A DNA stretch of 64,000 nt, taken from Clostridia bacterium. Lineage in GTDB: Bacteria > Bacillota > Clostridia > Christensenellales > Aristaeellaceae. Positions 38,142 to 46,453 of this stretch are shown piece after piece (within the stretch, counting starts at the first letter, position 1; each line of letters opens with the position of its first letter). The translations under genes were made by a program, and so were the position numbers. The notes beneath the pieces were generated by a model. That model searched no databases. It was given only the letters and a program-made list of their open reading frames with translations, and was not told where the DNA came from. Where the stretch lies: contig CAAGII010000083.1 in assembly GCA_900769875.1 (NCBI GenBank), positions 1-64,000 on the forward strand, given 5' to 3'.

Positions 38142-39128
38142 ATGGATTTTCTCAACCTGCTGCTGCTGTACCTGTCCATGACCTTTGCCATGGGCGTGCA
38201 GGAAGCGCCTGCGCCCGGCGTCGCGCCGGAGCCGACCTCGCTTCCCGTGACCGTGATGGCGCAGCAGGGCGTCATGCCCAGCGCGGAGACGGACATCCCG
38301 GTCACCGCGACCCCCGTGCCGACACAGACGCCCGTGCCGCAGCCGACCCTCACGCCCAACGCCTCCTACGGCAAGCTGGAATACGGCATGAAGGGCACGC
38401 AGGTGAAGCGGCTGCAGGAGCGGCTTATCGAGCTGGGCTATCTGCCCGCGGGCACGGCGGACGGCGCGTACGGCTATCAGACGCTCAACGCCGTGCGTGA
38501 CTTCCAGAAGGCCAACGGGCTTTCCGCCGACGGCGTCGCGGGCCGTGCCACGCTGACCCACCTGTACGAGAACGCCCGCGCGGTCTATGGCAAGCTGGCA
38601 AAAACGCCCACGCCCGCGCCCGCGACCCCCGCGCCCGGGCAAACCCAGGCGCCCTATAACCCCATGGACGCGTGGACGGGCGCCGGCGCGTCGCAGATCC
38701 TGCTCAACGGGCAGTCGCTGGCGGTGGTGCGCACAAGCGGCGGCGTGAACACGCTCAACCGCCCGCAGGTGTGGCTGCGCAACGAAAGCGAGCTGATGCT
38801 GAACCTTGCGGAGCTTGCGGACGCGGCAGGCTGGCCGATGAAGGCCGAGCGTGACGGCAGCAGCTGCACGCTCACAGCCGCGGGACGCGAGATTGTGCTG
38901 CTGGCGCAGACCAACGTATCGGCGGGCTTCTGCCAGGTGTACGCCGCGACGGTGGACGGCGCGGACATCGCGCCCGACGCGGGCGAGGTGGTGTACGCCG
39001 CCGGAAAGTGGGCCGTCTCCGAGGCCTTCCTCGTCAAGGCGCTCGGCGCGGAATGCGTGTGGGAGAGCGAGGAGCATACCCTGCTGCTGCGCGTGCCGGA
39101 TCGTGCCGGAGCCGCAAGCGGCGACTGA
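38142..39128 (+). CDS. Exported protein with PG-binding domain and copper-amine-oxidase-like domain
   Basis: 328 aa. A hydrophobic N-terminus (about residues 3-20) serves as signal or anchor, followed by a Thr/Pro/Val-rich linker with TPVPTQTPVPQP-type repeats. One PG_binding_1 module occupies about 77-135 (GMKGTQVKRLQERL and the D-G-x-Y-G, A-D-G-V-A-G marks), then a second Pro-rich linker. The C-terminal ~140 residues show the L-N-G-Q-x-L / L-N-L-A-E-L-A-D-A-x-G-W pattern of Cu-amine-oxidase N-domain-like modules. No enzyme motif. AAAGGAG precedes ATG 38142. DUF951 follows 10 bp later. Confidence 0.75.
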   Translation: MDFLNLLLLYLSMTFAMGVQEAPAPGVAPEPTSLPVTVMAQQGVMPSAETDIPVTATPVPTQTPVPQPTLTPNASYGKLEYGMKGTQVKRLQERLIELGYLPAGTADGAYGYQTLNAVRDFQKANGLSADGVAGRATLTHLYENARAVYGKLAKTPTPAPATPAPGQTQAPYNPMDAWTGAGASQILLNGQSLAVVRTSGGVNTLNRPQVWLRNESELMLNLAELADAAGWPMKAERDGSSCTLTAAGREIVLLAQTNVSAGFCQVYAATVDGADIAPDAGEVVYAAGKWAVSEAFLVKALGAECVWESEEHTLLLRVPDRAGAASGD

Positions 39129-39138
39129 GGAGGCGCGC

Positions 39139-39372
39139 ATGGAGGAGATCAGGCTGGGCGACGTGGTGCTCACGCGCAAGCCGCATCCCTGCGGCTCGTC
39201 GCAGTGGACGGTGACGCGCACCGGCGCGGATATCAAAATCCGCTGCTCCGGCTGCGGCCGCGTCGTGATGATGGATCGCGAAACCTTTCTCAAGCGCCGG
39301 AAAAAGCTGCTTTCGCAGGGGCCTGAGCCGGTGGCTCAGACGCCTAAATCTGACGATTTCGCAACAATTTGA
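39139..39372 (+). CDS. DUF951 domain protein
   Basis: 77 aa. It matches the small DUF951 family (YyzM-like): starts with IRLGDVV-x-(T/L)RK-x-HPCG near residue 4, has W-x-V-x-R-x-G-A-D-I-K-I-(R/K)-C, then CSGCGR-V. The three cysteines (C-P-C-G and CxxC) suggest a metal site. The cellular role is unknown; in many Bacillota the gene lies near chromosome-segregation genes. GAGGAGG overlapping the previous stop is its ribosome site, so it is co-translated with the upstream gene. Confidence 0.88.
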   Translation: MEEIRLGDVVLTRKPHPCGSSQWTVTRTGADIKIRCSGCGRVVMMDRETFLKRRKKLLSQGPEPVAQTPKSDDFATI

Positions 39373-39395
39373 TTGCGATTTGTTACAATAGCGCC

Positions 39396-39424
39396 TTGCG
39401 CGTGCTGTTCCGCTGTGCTATAAT
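39396..39424 (+). promoter_or_regulatory. Promoter of the 39502 gene
   Basis: TTGCGC (39396-39401), 17 bp, TGC-extended perfect TATAAT (39419-39424). Confidence 0.75.
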
Positions 39425-39501
39425 ACAGTCGGATCATTCTGCGCAAGGCGCTTTTTTCCGTATGATGGACGATCCCAACGCGAAAGGGCCGGTGAAACAA
39501 A

Positions 39502-41019
39502 ATGCGAAAATTCCCGCTTGCTGTGGCGATGCTTGTGTTCCTCCTGTGCGGAGCCGTCGCTCTGGCGGATCAGATGACCTTTGACGACATTCATGCGACC
39601 TGCACCATCCCCGACGATTATATCGTGCTGACGCGGCAGAACCTTTCGGTGCACCCCGAGTGGCTGGCCAGCCACGATACCACCGAGGAGGATATGCTCA
39701 GCGACTGGGACGCGCGCGGCGTGCTGACCCAGGCGTGGACCCCCGCAAGCGACGTGTGCATTGAAATCACCGCCGTGAAGGACGAGCGCGCCCAGCAGTA
39801 TTACGACATCAACGAGCAGGATGAGGACGCGCGTCGCGTGTTCCGCCAGAGCCATACCTCCGGCGCGTACTACGGCAGCGAGTACCGCTACGAATCCGCC
39901 GAGTGGAAAAAGACCAACCAGTACGGCCGCTTCCTTGCGCTCAAGTACACCCGATCCGTGGACGGCGACACCGTACGCGGCTATCAGCGGCGCACGGTGC
40001 GCAACGGCTACACCATCACGCTGGATTATCAGGTGTTCGGGCGCGCGCTGAAAAACGCCGATCTCACCGCGATTGACGGCGTCCTCAAAACCTGGCGCTT
40101 CACCCAGGTGCTGCCCAAGCCCGCCGACGTGGTGAGCAAGGTGGTCATCACCGCCATGCCGCCCGCCGAAACCAACACCGCCACCTTCACCGTGACCGGC
40201 AAGGGCGAGGCGGGTCTGCACCTCACCGGCGTTTTGATGCGCATGTCCTCCAACGACCGCGTGCTGGTGGAAACCACCATCGGCAAGGACGGTAAAATCA
40301 AGCTGCCCGTGACGCTGCCCAGCGAGGGCGTGTGGCTCATGTCCTGCACGGTGGACAACGCCGGTACCGTGACCGAGGAGCTGGTGTTCAACACCACCAC
40401 CTACCAGAAAAACCTCCTCGCCGTCACCTTCGACCAGCCCCTGCCCACCGTCCTGACGGAGGATAAGCTGGTCATCAGCGGCAAAACCCTGCCGAACACC
40501 ACCGTGCAGTGCCTGGTCGAGGGCGTGTTCAACAAGTCGGTCAAGACGGGCAACGCGGGCACGTTCAAGTTCACCATCGACACTTCCGCCGAGGGCGATT
40601 ACAACATCGCGCTCGTCTTTCAGAAAAAGAACCTGAACAGCCGCCGCTTCACCTCCGTGGCCAACCGCACCTTCACCGAGGAGGATATCCGCGCCCACGC
40701 CCGTGCGCAGGCGGTCAAGCCCTCCTACGCCACGCTGGTGGAAAAAATCAAGAGCTACAGCGGCAAAACGCTGCACTACAACCTCTACATTACCGATATC
40801 CTCAAAAGCGGCGACGAGTGGGTGATCTTCACCGCGCTGTCCTCCACCAAGACCGGGTACAAGAACACGCTGATTGTGACGTGCGATCAGGAGCCCGGCG
40901 TGTCCATCGGCAGCCAGCACGAGGCCTACGGCGTGTGCGAGGGTACTTATCTGGTGGATGATCCCGACGGCGGCGAAAAGTACTATCCCTGTATGCGGCT
41001 GCTGTTCTTTGACAACTGA
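39502..41019 (+). CDS. Large secreted protein of unknown function with Ig-like modules
   Basis: 505 aa. A clear signal peptide (M-R-K-F..., cleavage near A-L-A-D, residue 22). Residues ~25-205 form a domain with many aromatic residues and no family I recognise. Residues ~215-400 look like two Ig/CARDB-like modules with G-x-L-P-V-T and F-T-I-D-T patterns. The C-terminal ~100 residues form another alpha/beta domain. It has a single promoter and its own terminator. An envelope or extracellular role is inferred only from export. Confidence 0.7.
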   Translation: MRKFPLAVAMLVFLLCGAVALADQMTFDDIHATCTIPDDYIVLTRQNLSVHPEWLASHDTTEEDMLSDWDARGVLTQAWTPASDVCIEITAVKDERAQQYYDINEQDEDARRVFRQSHTSGAYYGSEYRYESAEWKKTNQYGRFLALKYTRSVDGDTVRGYQRRTVRNGYTITLDYQVFGRALKNADLTAIDGVLKTWRFTQVLPKPADVVSKVVITAMPPAETNTATFTVTGKGEAGLHLTGVLMRMSSNDRVLVETTIGKDGKIKLPVTLPSEGVWLMSCTVDNAGTVTEELVFNTTTYQKNLLAVTFDQPLPTVLTEDKLVISGKTLPNTTVQCLVEGVFNKSVKTGNAGTFKFTIDTSAEGDYNIALVFQKKNLNSRRFTSVANRTFTEEDIRAHARAQAVKPSYATLVEKIKSYSGKTLHYNLYITDILKSGDEWVIFTALSSTKTGYKNTLIVTCDQEPGVSIGSQHEAYGVCEGTYLVDDPDGGEKYYPCMRLLFFDN

Positions 41020-41056
41020 CGCGCCGGGCATGATGCGTGCCCCGCGGACGCACAGA

Positions 41057-41095
41057 AAAAGCCTCTTCGCGGTTTGATGCTGCGAAGAGGCTTTT
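41057..41095. terminator. Bidirectional terminator
   Basis: A perfect 14-bp stem AAAAGCCTCTTCGC/GCGAAGAGGCTTTT (41057-41070 with 41082-41095), with A/T runs on both sides. It is shared by the 39502 gene and the convergent esterase. Confidence 0.92.
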
Positions 41096-41106
41096 CGGTT
41101 GCGCGC

Positions 41107-41886
41107 TTATTCCTCCGCGCCGAGCATCCACGGAATGAAGCGCGCGATCTGCTCGTCCCAGAAGCCCCACTCGTGGGTCGCGCCGGGCTTTTCCGCGTGC
41201 GTCACATCCCAGCCAAGCGCCCGGGCCGCGGGCACGAATTTTTGATGCTGGTGGTAGAGGAAATCCGCCGTGCCGCAGGAGACGTACAGGCGCGGACGGC
41301 GGGGGCACGCGGCGTTTTTCTCAAGCAGATGGAACAGGTCGTTGTCCGAGCCCGCGATCCCCTCGACGTCGCCGAAAATGCGGCGCATGTTCGCAAGGCT
41401 TTCGGCGTTGCGGTGTCCCATGTCCGCGATGTCCACCGCGCCGGAAAAGCTGCCCGCGGCCGCGAAACGCTCCGGATGCGTCAGCGCCAGCTTCAGCGCG
41501 CCGTAGCCGCCCATCGACAGCCCCGCGACATAGGTGTCCTCCGCGCGGGCGGACAGGCGGAAGAAGCGGTGCATGATTTCCGGCAGCTCCTCGCTGACGT
41601 AGTCCCAGTACCGCTCGCCGAAGGCCTCGTTGGTGTAAAAGGAATGGTTGACCGCCGGCATGATGACCGCCAGCTCATGCGCGGCGGCGTAGCGCTCCAC
41701 CGAGGTGCGCCGCATCCAGATGCTGTGGTCGTCGCTGTAGCCGTGGAGAAGGTAGAGCACCTTTGGCAGCGCGTCGCCGCCCTTTGCCTCCACGCCGATG
41801 CCCATGCTGCGCTCCGGCAGGATCACGTTGACGGTGGACGCGACCTCCAGCGCCTTAGAAAAGAACTGTACCTGCAAAAAAGCCAT
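41107..41886 (-). CDS. Esterase family alpha/beta hydrolase (esterase D/feruloyl-esterase-like)
   Basis: 259 aa, no signal peptide. The nucleophile Ser is in GLSMGGYGA (about residues 121-129), the oxyanion strand LLHGYSDD near 46-53, and the catalytic His in the late THEWGFW (about 241). This is the putative-esterase (PF00756) fold shared by S-formylglutathione hydrolase, acetylxylan and feruloyl esterases. With GH51 also in the window, a role in plant-polymer deacylation is possible but unproven. Own promoter at 41932-41959. Confidence 0.87.
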   Translation of the reverse strand: MAFLQVQFFSKALEVASTVNVILPERSMGIGVEAKGGDALPKVLYLLHGYSDDHSIWMRRTSVERYAAAHELAVIMPAVNHSFYTNEAFGERYWDYVSEELPEIMHRFFRLSARAEDTYVAGLSMGGYGALKLALTHPERFAAAGSFSGAVDIADMGHRNAESLANMRRIFGDVEGIAGSDNDLFHLLEKNAACPRRPRLYVSCGTADFLYHQHQKFVPAARALGWDVTHAEKPGATHEWGFWDEQIARFIPWMLGAEE

Positions 41887-41931
41887 GCCTGACCCCTCCC
41901 TGCTTTGAACGATGCGCTCGTCTTTAGGATC

Positions 41932-41959
41932 ATTATAGCATCGCCCGGGGAGGTGTCAA
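41932..41959 (-). promoter_or_regulatory. Esterase promoter
   Basis: Minus-strand TTGACA (41954-41959), 16 bp, TGC-extended TATAAT (41932-41937). Confidence 0.88.
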
Positions 41960-41987
41960 GCGAAAGTAAAAAAACCTCCGCTGCATC

Positions 41988-42017
41988 TTGACATCGCCAT
42001 GCCGCCGGTGCTATCAT
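41988..42017 (+). promoter_or_regulatory. Promoter of the DUF6273 protein gene
   Basis: TTGACA (41988-41993), 18 bp, TGC-extended TATCAT (42012-42017). It is divergent from and only 28 bp from the esterase -35. Confidence 0.85.
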
Positions 42018-42073
42018 CAATGATGGATGTTTATGCATATGCTTCGCATGAACACAAACAAAGGAGGCCCGCT

Positions 42074-44053
42074 ATGAAGCGCTTTACCCGGTTTTTCAGC
42101 GCGCTGCTGATTTGTACTTGTCTTGTGCTGCCCACGCTCTGCGCCGCCGAAATCTCGGTGGTTGCCAGCTGCGAGCAGCAGGGGCATCCGATGGCGATCA
42201 CCCATGTCGCGTGGCATAAGGAGACCCCTGTGGATGCGCAGCTGCATCAGGTGGAGCGCGCCATCACGGGCACCTGCGCCTGCGGCAAGGTGGAATATAA
42301 GGAAGAAAAAATTCAGATCTTCAACGAGGTGCATACCCTGATTAACGGCGTGTGCCGCCTGTGCGGCTACGGCGTGCCCGTCTCCGCGACCAAGGCGCCC
42401 GCCTCCGAGACCAAGGCGCCCGCTGCCGCGACCACCGCGTCCGCTGCCGCGACCACCGCGTCCGCCGCGAACGCGACGCCCGCCCCCACCGCGACGCCCG
42501 CCCCCGCACAGGTGACGCCCAGCGCCACCGTGTGCGTGAAGCCCATCAAGAACGCCAATGACGCCAACGAGGTGGGTACCGCCAACATCGGCCACTACGC
42601 GGTGATCAACTCCAGTTGCAACATCCGCAAGGACGCGAGCGCCGCGTCGGAGCGCATCGGCGGCGCGGATGCGGGCGACCGCTTTGTGATTACCGGCTAC
42701 AAGATCAACGGCACTGCCAACCTGTGGTACGAGATCATGTTCGGGGAGCGCAAGGGCTATGTGTCCTCCGGGCTTGTGACGGTGGAGGCGGCCGAGGCCG
42801 CGCCCGCGCAGGATGCGCCCGCGCAGGAGGCGGAGGCGACCGAAGCGCCCGGCGCGAATGCGGCGGTGGAGCTTTCCTCCGGCACGCTGGTGGGCCGCTA
42901 TGTGACCTTCGGCCACTATGAGCAGGACGGCAACGCCGCCAACGGCGTGGAGCCGATTCTCTGGCAGGTGCTGGATGTGAACGCCGCGCGCGGGCAGCTG
43001 CTGCTGTGCGCCGTGGACGCGCTGGAGGTGCTGCCCTTTGACGAGTACGGCAGCGCCGTCTGGGCCGGGTCCACGCTGCGCCGCTATCTGAACCAGGATT
43101 TCTGCGCCGCTGCCTTCACGGCGGAGGAGCAGGCGCAGCTTGTGCTTGCGTATGTGGACGCGCCCTTCTACAGCAATCGCTATGCCGACAGCGAGCGCGA
43201 TCTGGTGTTCGTGCCCTCGCAGGCCGATCTGGCGCTGATGAAGGCGATCACCGTGTCCGCCTATGACACGGAGGGCGTGTACGCCGCCTTCGCCTCCTGC
43301 GTGCCGAGCCATGCCGCCGCGCTCAGGCTGGGCGACAGCGACGTGTGCGCGTGGTGGCTGCGCGACGCGACGGACAGCGGCCGCGTGAGCCTGATGAGCG
43401 AGGATGGTGAGGTGACCGCCGGTCGCGCGTCCGCGCTGCTGGCCGTGCGCCCCGCCGTGTGGGTGAACGCCTACGCGCAGGAGCTGGCGTTCGTCAACGC
43501 GCCCGCGCAGACCTCCGACCTAAGCAGCGAGTACACCATGGGCGCGAAGCTCCTCTTCGGTCATGACGGGGAAGGCAACGCCCTGGCCTGGACGATCATG
43601 AGCGTGGACAACGAGAGCGGCAGCATGCTGGTGATGGCGGATTACACCGTTGCCGAAATGCCCCTGAACGCTACCCCCGCCGAGTGGAACGATACCGAGC
43701 TGCGCGCATGGCTGAACGGCGAGTTCATGGCTGGCGCGTTCACCGACGGCGAGCTGCGCGTGCTGATGCCCATGGACGTAAGCGGCCTGAACGACTATGT
43801 GACCTGCCCGAGCCTGAGCGAGCTTGACCGCTATGCCGGCGCGTGGTTTGTGCAGGGCGCTGCGGACTGGAAGACCCGCGCCGCGCAGCTGCGCGACCCG
43901 ATGCATGAGTCCTACTGGCTGCGCGATGTGACGCAAAGCGGCGCCGCGCTCTACGACGGCTGGGAAATGACCGTGACGCAGGATGCGGCGAGGAGCGCCG
44001 GCGTGCGTCCCGTGGTGTGCCTTGACGTGGCCGAGCTGATGCAGCTGAATTGA
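42074..44053 (+). CDS. Secreted modular protein: Cys-rich head, SH3b domain, two DUF6273-like domains
   Basis: 659 aa behind a perfect AAAGGAGG. A signal peptide (about 1-25) is followed by a Cys-containing module with CxC and CxxC pairs (about 70-98) that could bind zinc. An Ala/Thr/Pro linker (about 100-150) is built from near-identical ATTASA-type repeats. A bacterial SH3 domain (about 170-240, S-x-C-N-I-R and G-Y-V-S-S-G marks) comes next, then an acidic/Ala linker. Two DUF6273-like domains at about 275-475 and 490-655 share F-G-H-x-E/D, I-L-W-x-V/T-I-M-x-V-D and L-R-x-(Y/W)-L-N patterns and end in V-R-P-(A/V)-V. No catalytic residues are recognisable; surface adhesion or display is inferred. 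Confidence 0.78.
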   Translation: MKRFTRFFSALLICTCLVLPTLCAAEISVVASCEQQGHPMAITHVAWHKETPVDAQLHQVERAITGTCACGKVEYKEEKIQIFNEVHTLINGVCRLCGYGVPVSATKAPASETKAPAAATTASAAATTASAANATPAPTATPAPAQVTPSATVCVKPIKNANDANEVGTANIGHYAVINSSCNIRKDASAASERIGGADAGDRFVITGYKINGTANLWYEIMFGERKGYVSSGLVTVEAAEAAPAQDAPAQEAEATEAPGANAAVELSSGTLVGRYVTFGHYEQDGNAANGVEPILWQVLDVNAARGQLLLCAVDALEVLPFDEYGSAVWAGSTLRRYLNQDFCAAAFTAEEQAQLVLAYVDAPFYSNRYADSERDLVFVPSQADLALMKAITVSAYDTEGVYAAFASCVPSHAAALRLGDSDVCAWWLRDATDSGRVSLMSEDGEVTAGRASALLAVRPAVWVNAYAQELAFVNAPAQTSDLSSEYTMGAKLLFGHDGEGNALAWTIMSVDNESGSMLVMADYTVAEMPLNATPAEWNDTELRAWLNGEFMAGAFTDGELRVLMPMDVSGLNDYVTCPSLSELDRYAGAWFVQGAADWKTRAAQLRDPMHESYWLRDVTQSGAALYDGWEMTVTQDAARSAGVRPVVCLDVAELMQLN

Positions 44054-44097
44054 CGCGCTGCGTCCGGCAGGCGGTTGGTTGTATGTTTCCTGTCTTT

Positions 44098-44149
44098 TTT
44101 GCAAGAATTTGCATGATGACTTGCAAAATTCATGCAGATTCGCTATAAT
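44098..44149 (+). promoter_or_regulatory. RpiR-gene promoter with repeated operator-like elements
   Basis: TTGCAA (44121-44126), 17 bp, perfect TATAAT (44144-44149). TGCATGA (44110-44116) and TCATGCA (44130-44136) are inverted around the -35. The stretch TTGCAA-rAATT-yATGCA also occurs twice in direct orientation about 23 bp apart. A likely autoregulatory site for the downstream RpiR protein. Confidence 0.7.
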
Positions 44150-44289
44150 AGACATGTCGGGTATCCGGCGGGAAGGTGCGCCTTCCCGCTTTCTTATGCT
44201 TTGGGCGCGCGCCGCGCTGCGCGGCTGCGGGGATTATCCGCCGTCCGGGCGCGCAAAACGCAGGACGGCATTCATCGGGGGGACAGACC

Positions 44290-45165
44290 ATGCAGGATAT
44301 GCAGGACATGATCGACCGGCTCAATCAGTCGGGCAAGCGGCTGAGCAAGGGTCAGCGGCGGATTGTGGAATACATTGTCGAGCATTATGACAAGGCCGTG
44401 TTTATGACCGCGAGCCGCCTTGGCGAAAGCGTGGGCGTGAGCGAATCGACGGTGGTGCGCTTCGCCTCCGCGCTGGGGTACGAGGGCTATCCCCAGCTGC
44501 AGCGCGCGCTGCAGGAGCTGGTGAGCCATCGCCTCACGCCCAACCAGCGCGTGGAAATGAGCGAGGATATTGATCCCAACGCCGTGCTGGGCACGGTGCT
44601 CAAGAGCGATATGCAGAACCTTCGCGCCACGCTGGAAAGCATGGACAACGAGGTGTTCGAGGACGTGGTGCAGCGCATGCTGGGCGCCAAATCGCTCTAT
44701 GTGATGGGTCTGCGCTCCGCGGCGCCGCTGGCGCAGTTCATGTGCTATTATCTCAACTATATTTTCCCGGTGGTGCATCTGGTGTCCTCCGGCACGACGG
44801 ACGTGTTTGACGAAATCTCCAAGGTCGAGCCGGGCGATGTGCTCATCGGCATCAGCTTCCCGCGCTACTCCACGCGCACGCTGGAGGCCATGCGCTACGC
44901 CAAGCGGCGCGGCGCGCAGGTGGTGTCCATCACCGACGGGCCGATGTCCCCGCTGACCGAGGCGTCGGACGCGACGCTCTGCGCGCATACGGACATGGCG
45001 TCGTTTGTGGATTCCCTCGCCGCGCCGCTGAGCCTCATCAACGCGCTGCTGGTGTCGCTGGGGCTCAAGCGCAAGGACGCGCTGCGCGAGCATTTCAAGC
45101 AGCTGGAGGCGCTGTGGGATACCTACGAGGTCTATCTGGAGGAGGGTCACCGCCGTGGCAGCTGA
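44290..45165 (+). CDS. MurR/RpiR family transcriptional regulator with SIS domain
   Basis: 291 aa. The N-terminal RpiR helix-turn-helix domain (about 1-80) has LSKGQRRIVEYI and the recognition-helix motif VSESTVVRFASALGYEGY. The C-terminal SIS sugar-phosphate-binding domain spans about 125-260. Family members repress or activate sugar-phosphate or amino-sugar catabolism in response to a phosphosugar. The target here is unknown; the RpiB/LacAB gene 6 kb upstream is a candidate only by theme. The frame overlaps the flavoprotein gene by 11 nt. Confidence 0.92.
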   Translation: MQDMQDMIDRLNQSGKRLSKGQRRIVEYIVEHYDKAVFMTASRLGESVGVSESTVVRFASALGYEGYPQLQRALQELVSHRLTPNQRVEMSEDIDPNAVLGTVLKSDMQNLRATLESMDNEVFEDVVQRMLGAKSLYVMGLRSAAPLAQFMCYYLNYIFPVVHLVSSGTTDVFDEISKVEPGDVLIGISFPRYSTRTLEAMRYAKRRGAQVVSITDGPMSPLTEASDATLCAHTDMASFVDSLAAPLSLINALLVSLGLKRKDALREHFKQLEALWDTYEVYLEEGHRRGS

Positions 45166-46405
45166 GCGCGTGGTGGTCATCGGCGGCGGCGCGGCGGGCA
45201 TGATGGCCGCGCTCCATGCCGCGCGCGCGGGCGCTCCCGTTACGCTGGTGGAGCGCGGGGAAAAGCTGGGCAGAAAAATCTACATCACCGGCAAGGGCCG
45301 CTGCAATGTGACCAACGACTGCACGCAGGACGAGTTCCTGCGCGAGGTGGCGCGCAATCCGCGCTTTCTCTACAGCGCGCTGAGCGGCTTTTCGCCGCAG
45401 GATATGATGGCGCTGCTGGAGGAAAACGGCTGCCCCGTGACGGTGCAGCGCGGCAGGCGCGTGTTTCCGTCAAGCGAAAAGGCGAGCGACGTGACCCGCG
45501 CGCTGGAGGGCGCGCTGCGCAGAAACGGCGCGGTGCTTCGCTTCGGCGCGCGCGTGGCCGCGCTTGAAACGGACGCGGGCGCCGTGCGGGGCGTGCGCCT
45601 GGAGAGCGGGGAAACGCTTCGCGCCGGCGCCGTGATTGTCGCGACCGGCGGCGTGAGCTATCCCGGCACGGGCTCCACGGGCGACGGCTACGCGCTGGCG
45701 CGCGCGGCGGGGCATACGGTGATGGCGCCGCGTCCCAGCCTCAGCGCGGTGGAAACTGCCGAAACCTGGTGCGGACAGATGCAGGGGCTGAGCCTGAAAA
45801 ACGTGACCATCACCTGCAAAATGGGCAAAAAGCTGCTCTATCAGCAGCTGGGCGAGATGCTCTTCACGCACTTTGGCGTGTCCGGCCCCATCGTGCTGGA
45901 AATGAGCTGCCACCTGCCCGACGACCTTACGCAGGCGCAGGTGACGCTGAACCTCAAGCCCGGCCTCACGCCCGAGCAGCTGGCGCTGCGGCTTCAGCGC
46001 GAGTTTGACGCGTCGCCCCGGCGCATGCTGCGCAGCGTGCTGCCATCGCTCCTGCCCGCGCGCATGGCGGAGCTGTTTGCGGACCTATGCGGCGTGGACG
46101 GCGACAGGGTGTGCGCGCAGGTGACCAAAAGCGAGCGCGAAAGGCTCTGCGCCGTGATGCAGGCGCTGCCCCTGACGCTGCGCGCGCTTCGCCCCATCGA
46201 GGAGGCCATTGTGACGCGCGGCGGCGTGGCGGTGAAGGAAATCGCCCCCGCCACCATGGAAAGCCGCCTCGTGCGCGGGCTGTACTTCGCGGGCGAGGTG
46301 CTGGATGTGGACGCGCACACGGGCGGCTACAACCTGCAAATCGCATGGAGCACGGGCGCGCTCGCGGGCGCAAGCGCCGCCGCGCAGGTATTGACAGACG
46401 CGTGA
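45155..46405 (+). CDS. NAD(P)/FAD-dependent oxidoreductase, BaiN/YhiN (HI0933) family
   Basis: 416 aa. The FAD-binding GGGAAGMMAA at residues 9-18, then E-R-G-E-K-L-G-R-K and the family's K-G-R-C-N-V-T-N (about 47-54). GGVSYPGTGSTG is the second dinucleotide-associated stretch, and the C-terminal G-G-Y-N-L-Q-I-A-W-S/T-G near residue 390 is diagnostic. The family includes BaiN of bile-acid-dehydroxylating clostridia, but most members have no defined substrate. The start is GTG 45155 with GGAGGAGGG upstream, overlapping the RpiR gene. Confidence 0.9.
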   Translation: MAAERVVVIGGGAAGMMAALHAARAGAPVTLVERGEKLGRKIYITGKGRCNVTNDCTQDEFLREVARNPRFLYSALSGFSPQDMMALLEENGCPVTVQRGRRVFPSSEKASDVTRALEGALRRNGAVLRFGARVAALETDAGAVRGVRLESGETLRAGAVIVATGGVSYPGTGSTGDGYALARAAGHTVMAPRPSLSAVETAETWCGQMQGLSLKNVTITCKMGKKLLYQQLGEMLFTHFGVSGPIVLEMSCHLPDDLTQAQVTLNLKPGLTPEQLALRLQREFDASPRRMLRSVLPSLLPARMAELFADLCGVDGDRVCAQVTKSERERLCAVMQALPLTLRALRPIEEAIVTRGGVAVKEIAPATMESRLVRGLYFAGEVLDVDAHTGGYNLQIAWSTGALAGASAAAQVLTDA

Positions 46406-46418
46406 AATGCTGTATCAT
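46391..46418 (+). promoter_or_regulatory. Promoter of the exonuclease gene
   Basis: TTGACA (46391-46396), 16 bp, TATCAT (46413-46418). It lies over the end of the flavoprotein gene. Confidence 0.75.
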
Positions 46419-46453
46419 AGAAACCGAACGCAGCAAGGAAGGATCGGCGCAAC

